Part shown: piece after piece, positions 1 through 9,940 of the stretch | Layout: every line of letters starts with the position of its first letter | Position numbering within the stretch: position 1 is the stretch's first letter | Assembly (NCBI GenBank): GCA_028023455.1 | Contig: JAQFVV010012394.1 | Coordinates: forward strand, 19,238,353 to 19,302,352 | DNA from: Epiperipatus broadwayi | Lineage: Eukaryota; Onychophora; Udeonychophora; Euonychophora; Peripatidae | Direction: 5' to 3' | DNA: 64,000 nucleotides | Notes under the pieces: model-generated | What the model saw: only the letters and a program-made list of their open reading frames with translations | Databases searched by the model: none | Told to the model about the DNA's origin: nothing | Made by a program: the position numbers and the translations under genes

Positions 1-101
1 GATAAATATCAGTTAAGTTCTGGAGAAATTGACTACTACTATTGATATATAATAAACGAAGCAGTATTAAACATTGCAAAATGTTATTTATGGAATACAT
101 T

Positions 102-193
102 TTTTTCCATGTAACAAAGCACGGTGGGAAAGTGAACCCGAGATAACTGCTTGTAAGGCAACTGTGCGGATCACTCGACCACCAACGCTTGAC
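102..193 (-). mobile_element. tRNA-derived SINE, copy 1 (short form)
   Basis: On the minus strand it starts TCAAGCGTTGGTGG and carries a tRNA-like A-box region, an anticodon-like loop CTTACAA between complementary GC-rich arms, and a B-box-like GGGTTCACTTTCCC. It is flanked by near-identical direct repeats, atggaatacatt (90-101) and atggaatgcatt (194-205), which I read as the target-site duplication. Compared with the copies near 0.9 and 26.6 kb it lacks an 8-nt duplication just before the B box. It is essentially a tRNA with a short tail, so a SINE or tRNA retropseudogene, not a working tRNA gene. Confidence 0.7.
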
Positions 194-205
194 ATGGAAT
201 GCATT

Positions 206-795
206 ATTTAAACTAAAAACAAATCAAAATGGATAATTTTACTGGAGCTTTAATAAATGTCAATGTACACAACTGAATATGTCATGGGATTTTCAGCAGA
301 ATATATAGAAGATTGTGACTATAAATTATTATTGTGTGTGTGTGTGAGTATGTATATAATTGGATCATACAATTTTGGTTGTACATAATAAATATTATGT
401 TTTCAATGGAGATACAATTTGATTGGCATTCTGTGTGAATAGAAAATAAAAGTTTACCATATATTTATAAATTCTTTATATTCTGAGAATGGAAGTGTTT
501 GTTTATACAAATACCAAAAAGAAAAAGCTAAAGTAAATAGTAAACAATATATTTATTAATGATAATTTTGTTTTATCTAAATTAAAGGTGTTTACTTGTT
601 TCTTCATTCATAATTTTAAAAAAGAAATAATGTATAAATGTTAATGGGAAGTATTAATGAAAGTTTGTATATTTAATATATAATCTGTAATATAATATTT
701 TTATGAAATGAAAATTAATAAGTTTACATTTATGTTGATAATAAAAATAGTAAACAAATTAAACATACGAATTAAGTTTCACGAAATATATCTTT
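206..795. other. A+T-rich stretch, no gene seen
   Basis: I see no coding signal on either strand. It holds a short (TG)n run near 334-346 and otherwise only A+T-rich low-complexity sequence. Confidence 0.5.
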
Positions 796-843
796 ATGTA
801 TTTATTTATCAATATAATTATGTATTTATTTATCAATATAATT
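796..843. repeat. 24-bp tandem duplication
   Basis: Two copies of a 24-bp unit beginning atgtatttatttatc lie head to tail (796-819 and 820-843). The second overlaps the target site of the adjacent SINE. Confidence 0.7.
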
Positions 844-849
844 TTTTTT

Positions 850-945
850 TTCATGTGTCATAGCATCGGCCGGGAAGCGAACCCGCTAACCCGGGACAAT
901 TGCGTATAAGGCAGCTGTGCTGACCTCTCGACCACCAACGCTTGA
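850..945 (-). mobile_element. tRNA-derived SINE, copy 2 (long form)
   Basis: This minus-strand copy starts TCAAGCGTTGGTGGTCGAG and has the B-box region GCGGGTTCGCTTCCCGGCC. It is bounded by 16-bp direct repeats caatataatttttttt (834-849 and 946-961), a clear target-site duplication. Its B-box region contains the tandem octamers CGGGTTAG and CGGGTTCG, absent from the copy near base 100. Its anticodon-like loop has drifted to CTTATAC. Confidence 0.75.
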
Positions 946-961
946 CAATATAATTTTTTTT

Positions 962-1491
962 GTTTTTGTTTCTTAGTATATCGTTTACTACACATGATAG
1001 ATACATCTAGAAAATAATATAATATATAAAATAAATAAATAATAGTCTATTCAAATGTAAACTATTCAATAAGGAATATTTTATTAGCTTTTTAATTTTA
1101 TAAATATATATTTATCATTAGTGTTTATGGTTAATAAATTTTCATTTTTGTTAATTAAAATAGTTTTTATGATCATTAGTAAGTAAATTATTACAACATT
1201 TATTGTCTGGTCATATTATTATATACTTTGCAAGTAGTAACTAAAAGTTAAATAATATTATAATAAAATATTTGTGGAATAAATAATTTTAATAATGTAA
1301 AAAAGTTTAAATAATGATTACGTATTTAAAAATATAGTTTAAGTTCAAATAAAATACCTTTATAATTTAAACTATATTTTAATTATCTAAAGGATTTACT
1401 TATTTATATTTCATTTCACATTAATCTAAATGTTTACAATCCCCATTTTCTATTCGTATTAGATAGCATGAACATCAGATAAGTATTTTAC
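962..1491. other. A+T-rich stretch, no gene seen
   Basis: Simple A+T-rich sequence with no convincing open frame, RNA gene or repeat boundary. Confidence 0.5.
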
Positions 1492-1619
1492 ATAATAACA
1501 ATCAACCCTTAAGCTAGCAACAATCTCAAACCTGTAGACAAGGCAACCTTCTTTAATAATAAAGGTTGCCTTGACTACAGATTGAGATTGTTGATAACTT
1601 AAGGGTTGGTTGTTATCAT
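1492..1619. repeat. Small foldback (MITE-like) repeat
   Basis: Two arms of roughly 60 bp face each other around an 8-nt centre. The left arm runs ataataacaatcaaccctta ... caaggcaacctt and the right arm aaggttgccttg ... taagggttggttgttatcat. A few mismatches interrupt the pairing. No target duplication is obvious. The apparent minus-strand frame across it is just one side of the palindrome. Confidence 0.7.
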
Positions 1620-1779
1620 CTACATTTATAAACATATTAAAGCTTTGAGTATTTGGCTTTAGTATCTTAATAAGTATTTCATACATTTCATTTCATTTAA
1701 TATTATTATATTTGGTATACAACATTATAAGCTATCTTTTAATACTAATCTGGATAAATTATCAAATCATCATCAAACT

Positions 1780-1927
1780 AACTAAATAAACGTCACACAA
1801 TCACCATTCTTCATTGGGATATTGAGTGAGCAGGCACTAGATTGGGATTTTATGCACAAACCTTTTTGAATTCATTGATTACTCTGGCTTGCACTGAGTG
1901 ATGCTAATATATGGAGAGTTTAGCCTC
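1780..1927 (-). repeat. R1 repeat, truncated copy
   Basis: From 1814 the sequence matches the minus orientation of R1 (TTGGGATATTGAGTGAG, then GCACTAGATTGGGATTTTATGCAC, ending near tatggagagttt). The bases before it (near 1790-1810, cacacaatcaccattctt) resemble the opposite end of R1 in the other orientation, so this looks like a collapsed foldback. The R1 part begins at the point where full R1 copies have their predicted hammerhead cleavage site. Confidence 0.6.
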
Positions 1928-2785
1928 TGTGTAAACTAGAAATTTATCTAAAAGTAAAATTTTTAGGGAAATGTAATATTTAAACTACCAGCTATCAGAT
2001 ATACTACATGCTTATTTAAAAAGAGTTAAATGATATTCAAACCTTGTCATATTGGAATAACTCTGGTATTTAAACTCATAAGTAAACTGTATTTTATATT
2101 TTGTTAAATTGTTAATAAACTTTGTTTTGCTGATTGTGAGATTTGTCTGACATTTTATTAACTGTTGTCTATTCTGTCAATTACTATTTGTCAAGAATCT
2201 CTGCTCTTCATGATCTAGAGACAATTTTAGATATATGGGTGATGATGCAGCTGTGGTAGGCTTTTATACTTTGTAACCTCCCCAGTAAACTGTAAATTTT
2301 TTAGGCTAGAGGTCTAGCGGTGGCTTCTGATGGTGGATATTAGGTGCCTTCTGTCTATTACAATATATATTTGATATCAGAACATGTGAAATAATTTTTG
2401 GTATGACCCCTGATCACAAAGCTCAATTTCTGTTATAATTTTATTGCTTATTTTGACATGATATGAATAATAAATTATTTTATTTTAATATGTTAAATAT
2501 TTTGATGATTTGGTTTTAAAATTTTGAAATACATAGAAAGTGTTTTGTGATTGAACTTTATAGTTGTGCTATAAAGTAAATAAAAGAATTGAATTCTTAA
2601 TAATGGTGGTTAAATAATTTTCTTTTATGCACTTTGAGATGATATTTTATTTGATAGATTCTTAGCTGACTGTAGTTGTCAATGAGCAGATGTTAGTAAA
2701 AATATTAATTATTGATACAATATTCATTTATTAATTTGAATTATAGTGTTTGTTATTGATATATTTAATTGTTATTTAACATAAT
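1928..2785. other. No gene seen; possible LTR or leader remnant
   Basis: A+T-rich sequence with a few more complex patches (2160-2440). Because gag-like coding remnants follow directly, this may be the LTR or leader of a decayed LTR element, but I found no partner repeat downstream to prove it. Confidence 0.25.
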
Positions 2786-2788
2786 TAT

Positions 2789-3275
2789 AATGGATATTAA
2801 CAATATTGTGATGATGGGAGGGACTGAAGATGGCAATCTATTTTAAAAATTCTCCTTAGTAAATTTAAAGAGTTAAATGATAAATTTGATGACAATTGAT
2901 AAATTTGATAATAAAATTGATGACTTTGGTAATATGTTGATAAATCAAATAATAAATCTGACAAGTGGATACCTGAATCAAGAGCTGATACAGAAGCTAT
3001 GCATAATGCTAAGCTTAAAAAGTCTAAAACTTATGCAAATCAATTGAAAGTTGAAATTAAAGAATCTCAAACTAATAGTAATGAGTTGAAGAATGCATTT
3101 AGGGAATCTTAAAGTAGGTTCAGATATCAAATATATATTAGACATTAAAGTAGATGAAGTGAAGGTTAAACCTAATGTTGAACTTCGAGAATTTATGACA
3201 ACTAGTAAAAGCAATAGCATTTATATAGAGAATAATTTTTTGAATAATGATAAGGAGAATATTAATAATCAAAGA
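2789..3275 (+). pseudogene. Gag-like coiled-coil remnant
   Basis: After an ATG at about 2791 the frames read a charged, Asn/Lys/Asp/Leu-rich coiled-coil-like protein with repeated motifs (KFDNKIDDFGNML, then ELREFMTTSKSNS) broken by several stops and frame changes. The last open part is 3093-3275. The composition resembles the N-terminal coiled coil of the gag-like gene at 24.0-24.9 kb, so I read it as a decayed LTR-retrotransposon gag fragment into which the following Penelope-like element inserted. No zinc knuckle or protease is visible. It could also be an unrelated low-complexity frame. Confidence 0.35.
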
Positions 3276-3326
3276 TGATTATTCACAGATATTTATGAAT
3301 TGTAAAAAGAAAGTAATTTTATATGA

Positions 3327-5060
3327 TTGCTAAATCTATACGACATAAACAAATATATGCGAGATCTGACAATTGGAACAACAACATTGAAAAAACTAAA
3401 CAATTTTTTAAAAAACAACAACATTATATGTTTAAAAGAAGACAAGGGCAACAGATTTGTGCTCTTAGATTATAAAGATTATAAAGAAAAAATGACCACC
3501 GAAATCGTAAAGTTAAAATTCAATTTAGTTGAAAATTTTAACAACAAGCTGAATAGGGAGAAATTCATTTCCACAATTCTTAGAGCTCACAAAGATAAAG
3601 GCATATCGAGAGCAGAATATTATAGGATTTATCCTTCTGCTACCAGGCCACCTAGAATGTTTGCTAATTCTAAGCTACATAAACCCCAAGAACCTTTAAG
3701 ACATGTTGGATTTTGGAGGTGTGCACTATTTCGAAACGGCCAAGCTGGTAAATCAGTGGTTAGTTGACTGTGTGGGTTTTGGTGACTTCACCATCAAATC
3801 TTCATTTGAATTTGTTAGAGGAATCAAGGATATATTAATAGATCAGAATTTTGTAACTGCAGCCATGGACGTGACCGAATTATATGGATCGATTAATAGG
3901 AAATGGTCAATTGAAATCATCCACAAAGAATTAATAAATAAGCATTGCCCAAATGAGCGCATGAACTTCATTTTATCCTTCCTCAACTGGTTGGACAATA
4001 ACATCTTTACAACTTTTGAGGGTCGTTGGTATGATATGAAAGAAGGTTGGCCTATGGGTCTTCCCCTAAGTGGAATAATATCCAGCATCTTCTTAAACTT
4101 TTTTGAAAAACATACCATTGTTAAACACACTGCTAACGTTGCTGGATTAATTTACGTGTGCTATGTAGACGATGTATTTATGGCAGCGCCAAAAAATGTA
4201 ATTGTCAATATTCAAAATGAATTACAACTACAATCTAAATTGATCATAAACACCACTTGGGAGAACGAAGGGCAGAAGCTTAAATATTTGGATTTGCTGG
4301 TCCATAGAGAAAACAGAGATCTGCATTATAGTATGATAGTTAAACCCCTTGAGATCCGAGGCTTTACTCACCCGAAATCCATGTCACCTACTGCACATAA
4401 ATTTGCAGGGCTCAATGCGTTTTTATTTAGAAATCAAAATTTATGTAAATTTGAAGCCGATAGAAAGACCAACATTGCAATTTATATAAATGATTTGCTT
4501 AGCGTAGGTTTCAGCTACAGATCAATTGCAAAGAAAATTAAGCAATTTCACAGTAAACTAATAGCTAACCACAAAAATAAGGATAAGCCTCAAATTACAC
4601 TCCCTTATATTCCCAAAGTATCACAACAGATAATAAAGACTCTAACTGGGGAATTTAAGGTTGGTTTTCGTACTCCCCTAATTCTAACAGACTCATTAAT
4701 AATTCAAAGGATAGAACAGACCCATCTCAAACACCCCAGGTGATCTACAGCATGTCATGTCCACAGGCCGGATGCAAAGCCATATACTATGGGGAAACTA
4801 AGGCCACTGTTCACAACAGAGCTGCTCAACACTTGTATACCTATAGAAGAGCAAAAAAGAACAGCGATAACTTTTCAATATTTCTGGAACATGAAAAGCA
4901 GACTGGCCATGTGTTCGAACCAGGCAACCCCAGGATTGTATGCCCTGAAACCAACGACTGTAAGAGAAAGATCAAAGAGGCGTACTTTATTGTTTGCGAC
5001 AACAATTCTATCAATAGACGTGACACGTGTTTTTCCATTTCAAAAAAATGGTCAAACTGA
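3327..5060 (+). pseudogene. Penelope-like element RT/GIY-YIG polyprotein, frameshifted
   Basis: A Penelope-like element (PLE) polyprotein is recognisable in three overlapping frames: 3327-3767, 3703-4743 and 4740-5060. In order it shows LKEDKGNRFVLLDY and SKLHKP (N-terminal RT region), MDVTELYGSI (RT motif A), GWPMGLPLSGIISSIF (motif B), CYVDDVF (the YxDD catalytic box), KYLDLLV, then a C-terminal GIY-YIG nuclease-like domain with VIYSM and AIYYGET. PLE polyproteins join RT to a GIY-YIG endonuclease and copy their RNA at the target site. Two single-base frame changes (near 3705 and 4740) break the gene, and the N-terminus looks short, so this copy is probably 5' truncated and inactive. The catalytic motifs are otherwise intact, suggesting fairly recent inactivation. 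The last codons (SINRRDTCFSISKKW) recur in two miniature copies downstream. Confidence 0.9.
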
Positions 5061-5235
5061 TTTGCATTTACATTTACATATTTGTTATTTAATAACACTA
5101 CGTAAAGATTTATTACGTTCATCGGCCATGAATATGAGGGCAAACCTCGAAAGCGCTTGGCCCATTTAATAGTTTTATGCGAAATTTGTTTTGTTTATTT
5201 GGAAGCTTCTTCGTCAGCGAGTAAATCGTTTTTAG
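5061..5235 (+). repeat. PLE 3' tail / pseudo-LTR segment
   Basis: The sequence after the PLE stop codon carries catcggccatgaatatgagg, cctcgaaagcgcttggccca and gcttcttcgtcagcgagt. The same order appears inverted at 28.24-28.31 kb, and in diverged form at 32.65-32.83 and 37.3-37.5 kb. On the minus strand it contains CTGACGAAGAAGC, resembling the first core box of the hammerhead-like motifs in other repeats of this window, but the matching GAAA box is not intact here. Confidence 0.65.
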
Positions 5236-5520
5236 GCTATGATATCTATCAAAAAAAAAGACAAATATCGATAGGCTTAATGAAGTGGATGAAGATTATA
5301 ATGAAATGAGTTTGTGTGCTTTATTGAAATATAGTTTAAGGCATTATATATTCATTACCATTAAAAGATTATGTTTCAACAATAAACTTTATTAATTAAA
5401 ATGGGTTACATGGATTACAGATATTGTTTCAATCCCCCCCCCCATTTTATTCATACCCCAATAACAAGATTGAGTGAAAGGGTTTACAAAACAACAATGA
5501 GACAATTTAAATGAGATTAC
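5236..5520. other. A+T-rich stretch, no gene seen
   Basis: No gene seen. It contains a C-run near 5436-5445 and separates the PLE tail from the 3' region of the minus-strand LINE. Confidence 0.4.
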
Positions 5521-6060
5521 ATTTATTTTAAGCATCCAGATGAGCAGTGACTACAAAATGTCTATCTGCTCATGCAGATCAGAGTATTCAATAGGAATTG
5601 GAATTAAGTTTTCTAATTAACATAAAAAAGAACAATATGGTAATATATATGGTTACAAAGTTTACAGGCAAACAAGGTCAACTAAAGGTGGACCCAATCA
5701 ACTGGTTATTAAAACAAACAATTTTTTTAGTGGACAGGTGAACTAATGATTTTGCCAGGTCAATACTAATAATCCAATAGGAATGATTTTATATCGATTT
5801 AAGGGGTCTGGATCCACATTGACTGCAAACTGTCAACCTGCCCATCCGGATCACCTATGTACATCTAATAGGGTTTGGAATTAACTTTTGTAGATATTTC
5901 ATATTCATTGTTATAAAGTTTAAAAGCAATTTTGGTCAACAAAAAGAAGACTGAGTCAAAGAATTATTAATTTTGATTTACATGTCTGTAAGATTAATTG
6001 AAATTAAAATTGGTGATGCCAAATCTCCAATAGTTCTAATTTAGTTATTCAGTTTATTTT
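5521..6060 (-). repeat. LINE 3' untranslated region with two diverged repeats
   Basis: Two diverged blocks occur in the same order: near 5535-5790 and near 5830-6050. Shared landmarks are catccagat/catccggat, taatagg or caatagg followed by ttggaatta, ttataaagttt or ttacaaagttt, then ggtcaac, and a final tccaatag. They lie just downstream (minus sense) of the LINE coding region, so I read them as an internally duplicated 3' UTR. The alignment is by eye. Confidence 0.4.
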
Positions 6061-6069
6061 GATTCTGTC

Positions 6070-9000
6070 TCCTCCTTTATTAATTGTCTTTGGTAACAAG
6101 GACTAGAAGATGGGATATCCCATTTTTTCAAATTAATTTGTCCCATGTTTATTCAGCAAGCCAGGATTGGCAGGTTTTCTTGTCATAGTCTCTGGCCTCA
6201 CTAAGCAGGTTATAAAAGAGCCCTTAAATAGAGTAGTCTATTCCTTTTTCAAATTTTTGTTTCTGACTAACCAGATGGCAAAATTAATGTGCATTGCCAG
6301 TCTGACCATTTCCAAAGAGTCCTTTGTTAATCATCCAGCTATCACAACATTTGCAATGTCCTTTGTCTATGGTTTTTTGTAGAGCCTGGAACCATAGTTT
6401 GTTCCATGTTTCATGGTTCTTTAGAATGTGGGAGACTATTTCTTCCACTTTGTTGCACATTGGACATATGGAATCAATCCTGTACCCTTACTTGTGACAG
6501 AGGAAACTATGGTGGGAAGGGCCTGAATGATAATTTAATTTAAAATCCATTAGCATGGGTCCCAGCTTGCACCTTTTTGTCAATCTTGTGAACCTTAAAA
6601 TTCCAATGGGAAGACTGGTTTCAACTTTCAAACGGCATGTGTTAGCCCATAAATTTCCCAATAATGCAACTTTTCCTTGAAAAGGGAACTGGAGGCCACA
6701 ATATTTTTTGATCACCATCTTGAAGCCATAATTTTCGCTTTCTTGGGGGGAGGTTGGTCAGTTAGGTCAACCTCTGGAAATGGAAAGCGGACACTCCATC
6801 TCTGGGTTACCATGAAACAACTTCATTAGGACATTGTGAGCCCATTGTATTAATCTTTAAACTGCTTGACTCGACAAAAAATGAGAAGATTTGTCATCAC
6901 TCTAAATCGGCTACTTTTTATCCCACGTATACATATTATACGTCATTTGAAAGAAAATATGGTGCCCTCTTCAGAATTATTTTACAAGTAAAAAATCAAT
7001 AAAAATGACCATATATGTCAAACAAAACCAAAGCACCACCTCCTCACCACCTTTTCTTGAATCTTATTGGCTGTACAACTTCTGTCAAAAAGGGAAATGG
7101 CTGCCAAAAAGTAAAAAGTTACGTTCGTTTTGATTTTTATTATGAAAATGATGGTTGGTTGAATAGCGGTTACTTTTATTTCATCGCAATTGAATATTTT
7201 TAAATTATAAATCAAATTTTATTTTTGAAAAGACTTTCATTTTCTTTCATAATCTGACAATTTAGTAATATACTTTTTACAAACGAAACTAACATATTTA
7301 TATTATTAAAAGTGAATCTATTTTAACAATAGATTTTGTTAAAGTTGTGAGCTGGCCAATTAAAAATTTTGATTTTTAACTCATTCAGCTAATTAAATAA
7401 TAATCGTTGAAAGGGTTAAAAAAGGGAAATTGAGTGAACCCAAGTCCATTTTGTGACTTGGGCTTTTTTGAGACTGATGACTTGGGCTTCTGAAGGAGTT
7501 TGAGACTGATGACAGACACTTCCCCCCTCCCAGCACAATCATCTACCTTGAGTTTCCACATTTTGGATGAAACTTTTGGTTGGGGAGAGGCTGGCTAGAA
7601 AGTAAGTTATTTTTGGCAGGACAATTGCATTTAGAAGTATGACTTTCCCCAAGAGAGAAAGGTGGACTCTAGAAAGGTAAGGGCCATGGTTTTTCAACCT
7701 TTGAGAGCAAGGTGTTCTCAAGCTCCTTTCTCATAATGGAGGGGGGAGAAGTAAAGTGGAACCTTAGAAACTTCTGAGGGGGCCCTAAATCTCCCCTGGA
7801 TTTGTTTCCCGGTTTTGATCGACCACATGGCTGATTTCTCCTCATTAACCCTCAGACGAAATTCACAAGCAAAGTGGTCTAAGAGTTCTTCTTAGTTTAC
7901 CAACCTCGTTCTGGGATGAGAGAAACATTGTCATGTCATCCATATAGGATATGTGGCAAATGCTCTCTCTAACCAAAGGAACAGCAATACCCAGGGGGAT
8001 TACCTTGATGCTCAACAGCAAGGGGATAAAATAAGCCATGAAGAGAAGTGCACTTAGCAGCAAGCACTGTAGAATGGAAATAGAGGGCTGAAATCCTGAA
8101 GTCACTCAACCATTCAAAGAGAGAAACACCTCAATTTTGCAAAATGTTCTTAATCATTTGGAGGTGTGTGTGAGGCACTTGAAAGTTTCTCCAGGGTACC
8201 AAGTAGCACTTCAACCCTGACACTGTTGAAAGCTCTAGTGAAGTCGATTTGTACCATGACTGGCTGTGCCATATTCCTCCTGTGCACATGATCAACTATG
8301 AGGTGAAAATGACTGATGGTTTCTGCAGTCAAGTTCCCTCTTGCTGCAAACTGACAAGTGGACAGCTGAGTGATGATATTCTCCTGTATGTCTTCTTTAA
8401 TGAGGCTCTCAACTATATTTATTAGCAATGGAACCATGAAGATAGGTCATATGTTCCCCAGCTCTCACAGACACTCAGGCTTCTTGAGCAGAGGAACCAT
8501 GGCAATGGGGTATATCCCACTGATTTTATGGTTGCCATCAGCCAGGAGATCCACCATCTTCCTTACATCTGGAACTTCCAGTGAAGGATCTCTGTTGTAT
8601 TAAGAGAAATTTCAGGATCCCATGCAGCCCAGGATGGGTCACTTTGGGAAAAGCTCTCAATCAGCAAGAATCAGGTCTCCATGATCATGTGTGGGCAGAG
8701 CTACTTGTGGATAATTTTCTGTAAACTATTCACCCTGTTGGGCCTGAACTTCTTGAAGTACTCTTGAATCCTGAGCAGCATGGAGGTCCCAATATATTTG
8801 TTGCCATCTATCTCAATTGTAATTGGGAGCTCTGAATTTCCTGCCCAAGCCAAGGGCTCATTTAAGGTAGCCCCTTGTCCAACAGTGCTAATGATGAAAT
8901 ATTGGTTAGCCCTCATTATTGATAGGTACTCTGCAACTTGATTTTGAATGGTCTGGTATTTTTGTTTTGAGTTCCATAATTTGAAATATTATTTGAGCTT

Positions 9001-9888
9001 CATATGGCATGAATTCCAATTGATTTGCAATGTGGTCCAGTTCACTAATCAGGTGAACTGGGGGCCACTGGTTCTTTGAGTAAAATGATTAATGAGGTCA
9101 TTAAGTATTATTGTGAACATTTTCCAGGCCCTAACTATTAGGAGAATGTACGTTTCAGATATTAACTGAATGGTTATATTCAATTTAGTCAACATCCTAG
9201 TCATGCAGTAGAGGTGAGGTGTTGGCCTTCTGCCTTCAACTGGATCAATCTTTATCACTAGGGCATGGTGGTCTGAAAAAATAACTGGCCCAGGATAGGC
9301 CTCAATTATTGGGTTGATTGCAGGTAACATAAACACAAGGTTGATAAGGGACCAGGATATTCTGTTATAACAGAAAATGGCCCTCTCATTAAAAAAAGGT
9401 CCTTCCACTGGCAAGGGATTGATTAAAATAGTTGGCATATTTCAATTGGAATAGTTCATAACTATAATTAAAATCACCAATAATTACAGTTGGAAATGGA
9501 CTTTTGACAGAAATTTACTGAGTGAATTACATCGAAAACTATGGGGTTATCTGGAAAGGTATATGTTCACAAGGTTGAATGTCCAGCCTTTGTACTGAAC
9601 TATTGCAATAAGGCAATTAGAATTAATTGATAAAAATTTTGAAGAAGTGATTAGTGATTTTTTGTTTAAGATGATTGCTACCTCACCTGAGGCTGTGTTT
9701 GAGAAGGAGTAGTGAAAATAGCCAATGGACTGCATAAGATTAATGATTATATGGCTAGTTTGTTGGTGTAATTTGGTCTCACATAAGCACAGAACATCCA
9801 GTTTGTGGAGCTTGAACCAATCTAATAGGGCATACTCCCTATCAGGTGAGTTCAGAACCCTAATGTTCAATGACATGATGAGAACCAT
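6070..9888 (-). pseudogene. Tx1/L1-type LINE ORF2 (endonuclease-RT), degenerate
   Basis: Read on the minus strand. From an ATG at 9888 it starts MSLNIRVLNSPDREYALLDW and LDVLCLCETKL, the N-terminal strands of an apurinic-type endonuclease, and near 9290-9250 ends that domain with FSDHHALVIKI. The reverse transcriptase follows: LSTCQFAARGNLTAETI, VMVQIDFTRAFNSV, a degraded LQCLLLSALLF block, then SYMDDMTMF (catalytic YxDD) near 7950. The thumb-like LSLLGKVILLNAIVLPKITY is near 7650, and a C-terminal zinc-binding module (CPMCNKVEEIVSHILKNHETW) near 6440-6390. These LINEs nick target DNA and prime reverse transcription there. Many stops and frameshifts make it dead. Between about 6880 and 7440 no LINE signal is readable and the sequence is very A+T-rich, either heavy decay or an insertion. 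The Tx1/L1 assignment rests on domain order and the RT C-terminal motifs. Confidence 0.85.
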
Positions 9889-9940
9889 TATCGCCCTTGC
9901 ATTTCTGCATGGTGATGTCAGAGATTATTCTATAGGGTCA

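Noticed and set aside
861-945. tRNA gene candidates
   Set aside because: The three tRNA-like sequences have target duplications, mismatched stems and an octamer duplication, so they are SINE or retropseudogene copies.
4789-5169. Open frames overlapping the PLE GIY-YIG region in other frames and on the minus strand
   Set aside because: They overlap the recognisable PLE frame and have no motif of their own.
5125-5235. Complete hammerhead in the PLE tail (minus strand)
   Set aside because: CTGACGA is present but the GAAA box and a pairing stem II with a loop are not intact in this copy or the 28.25 kb copy.
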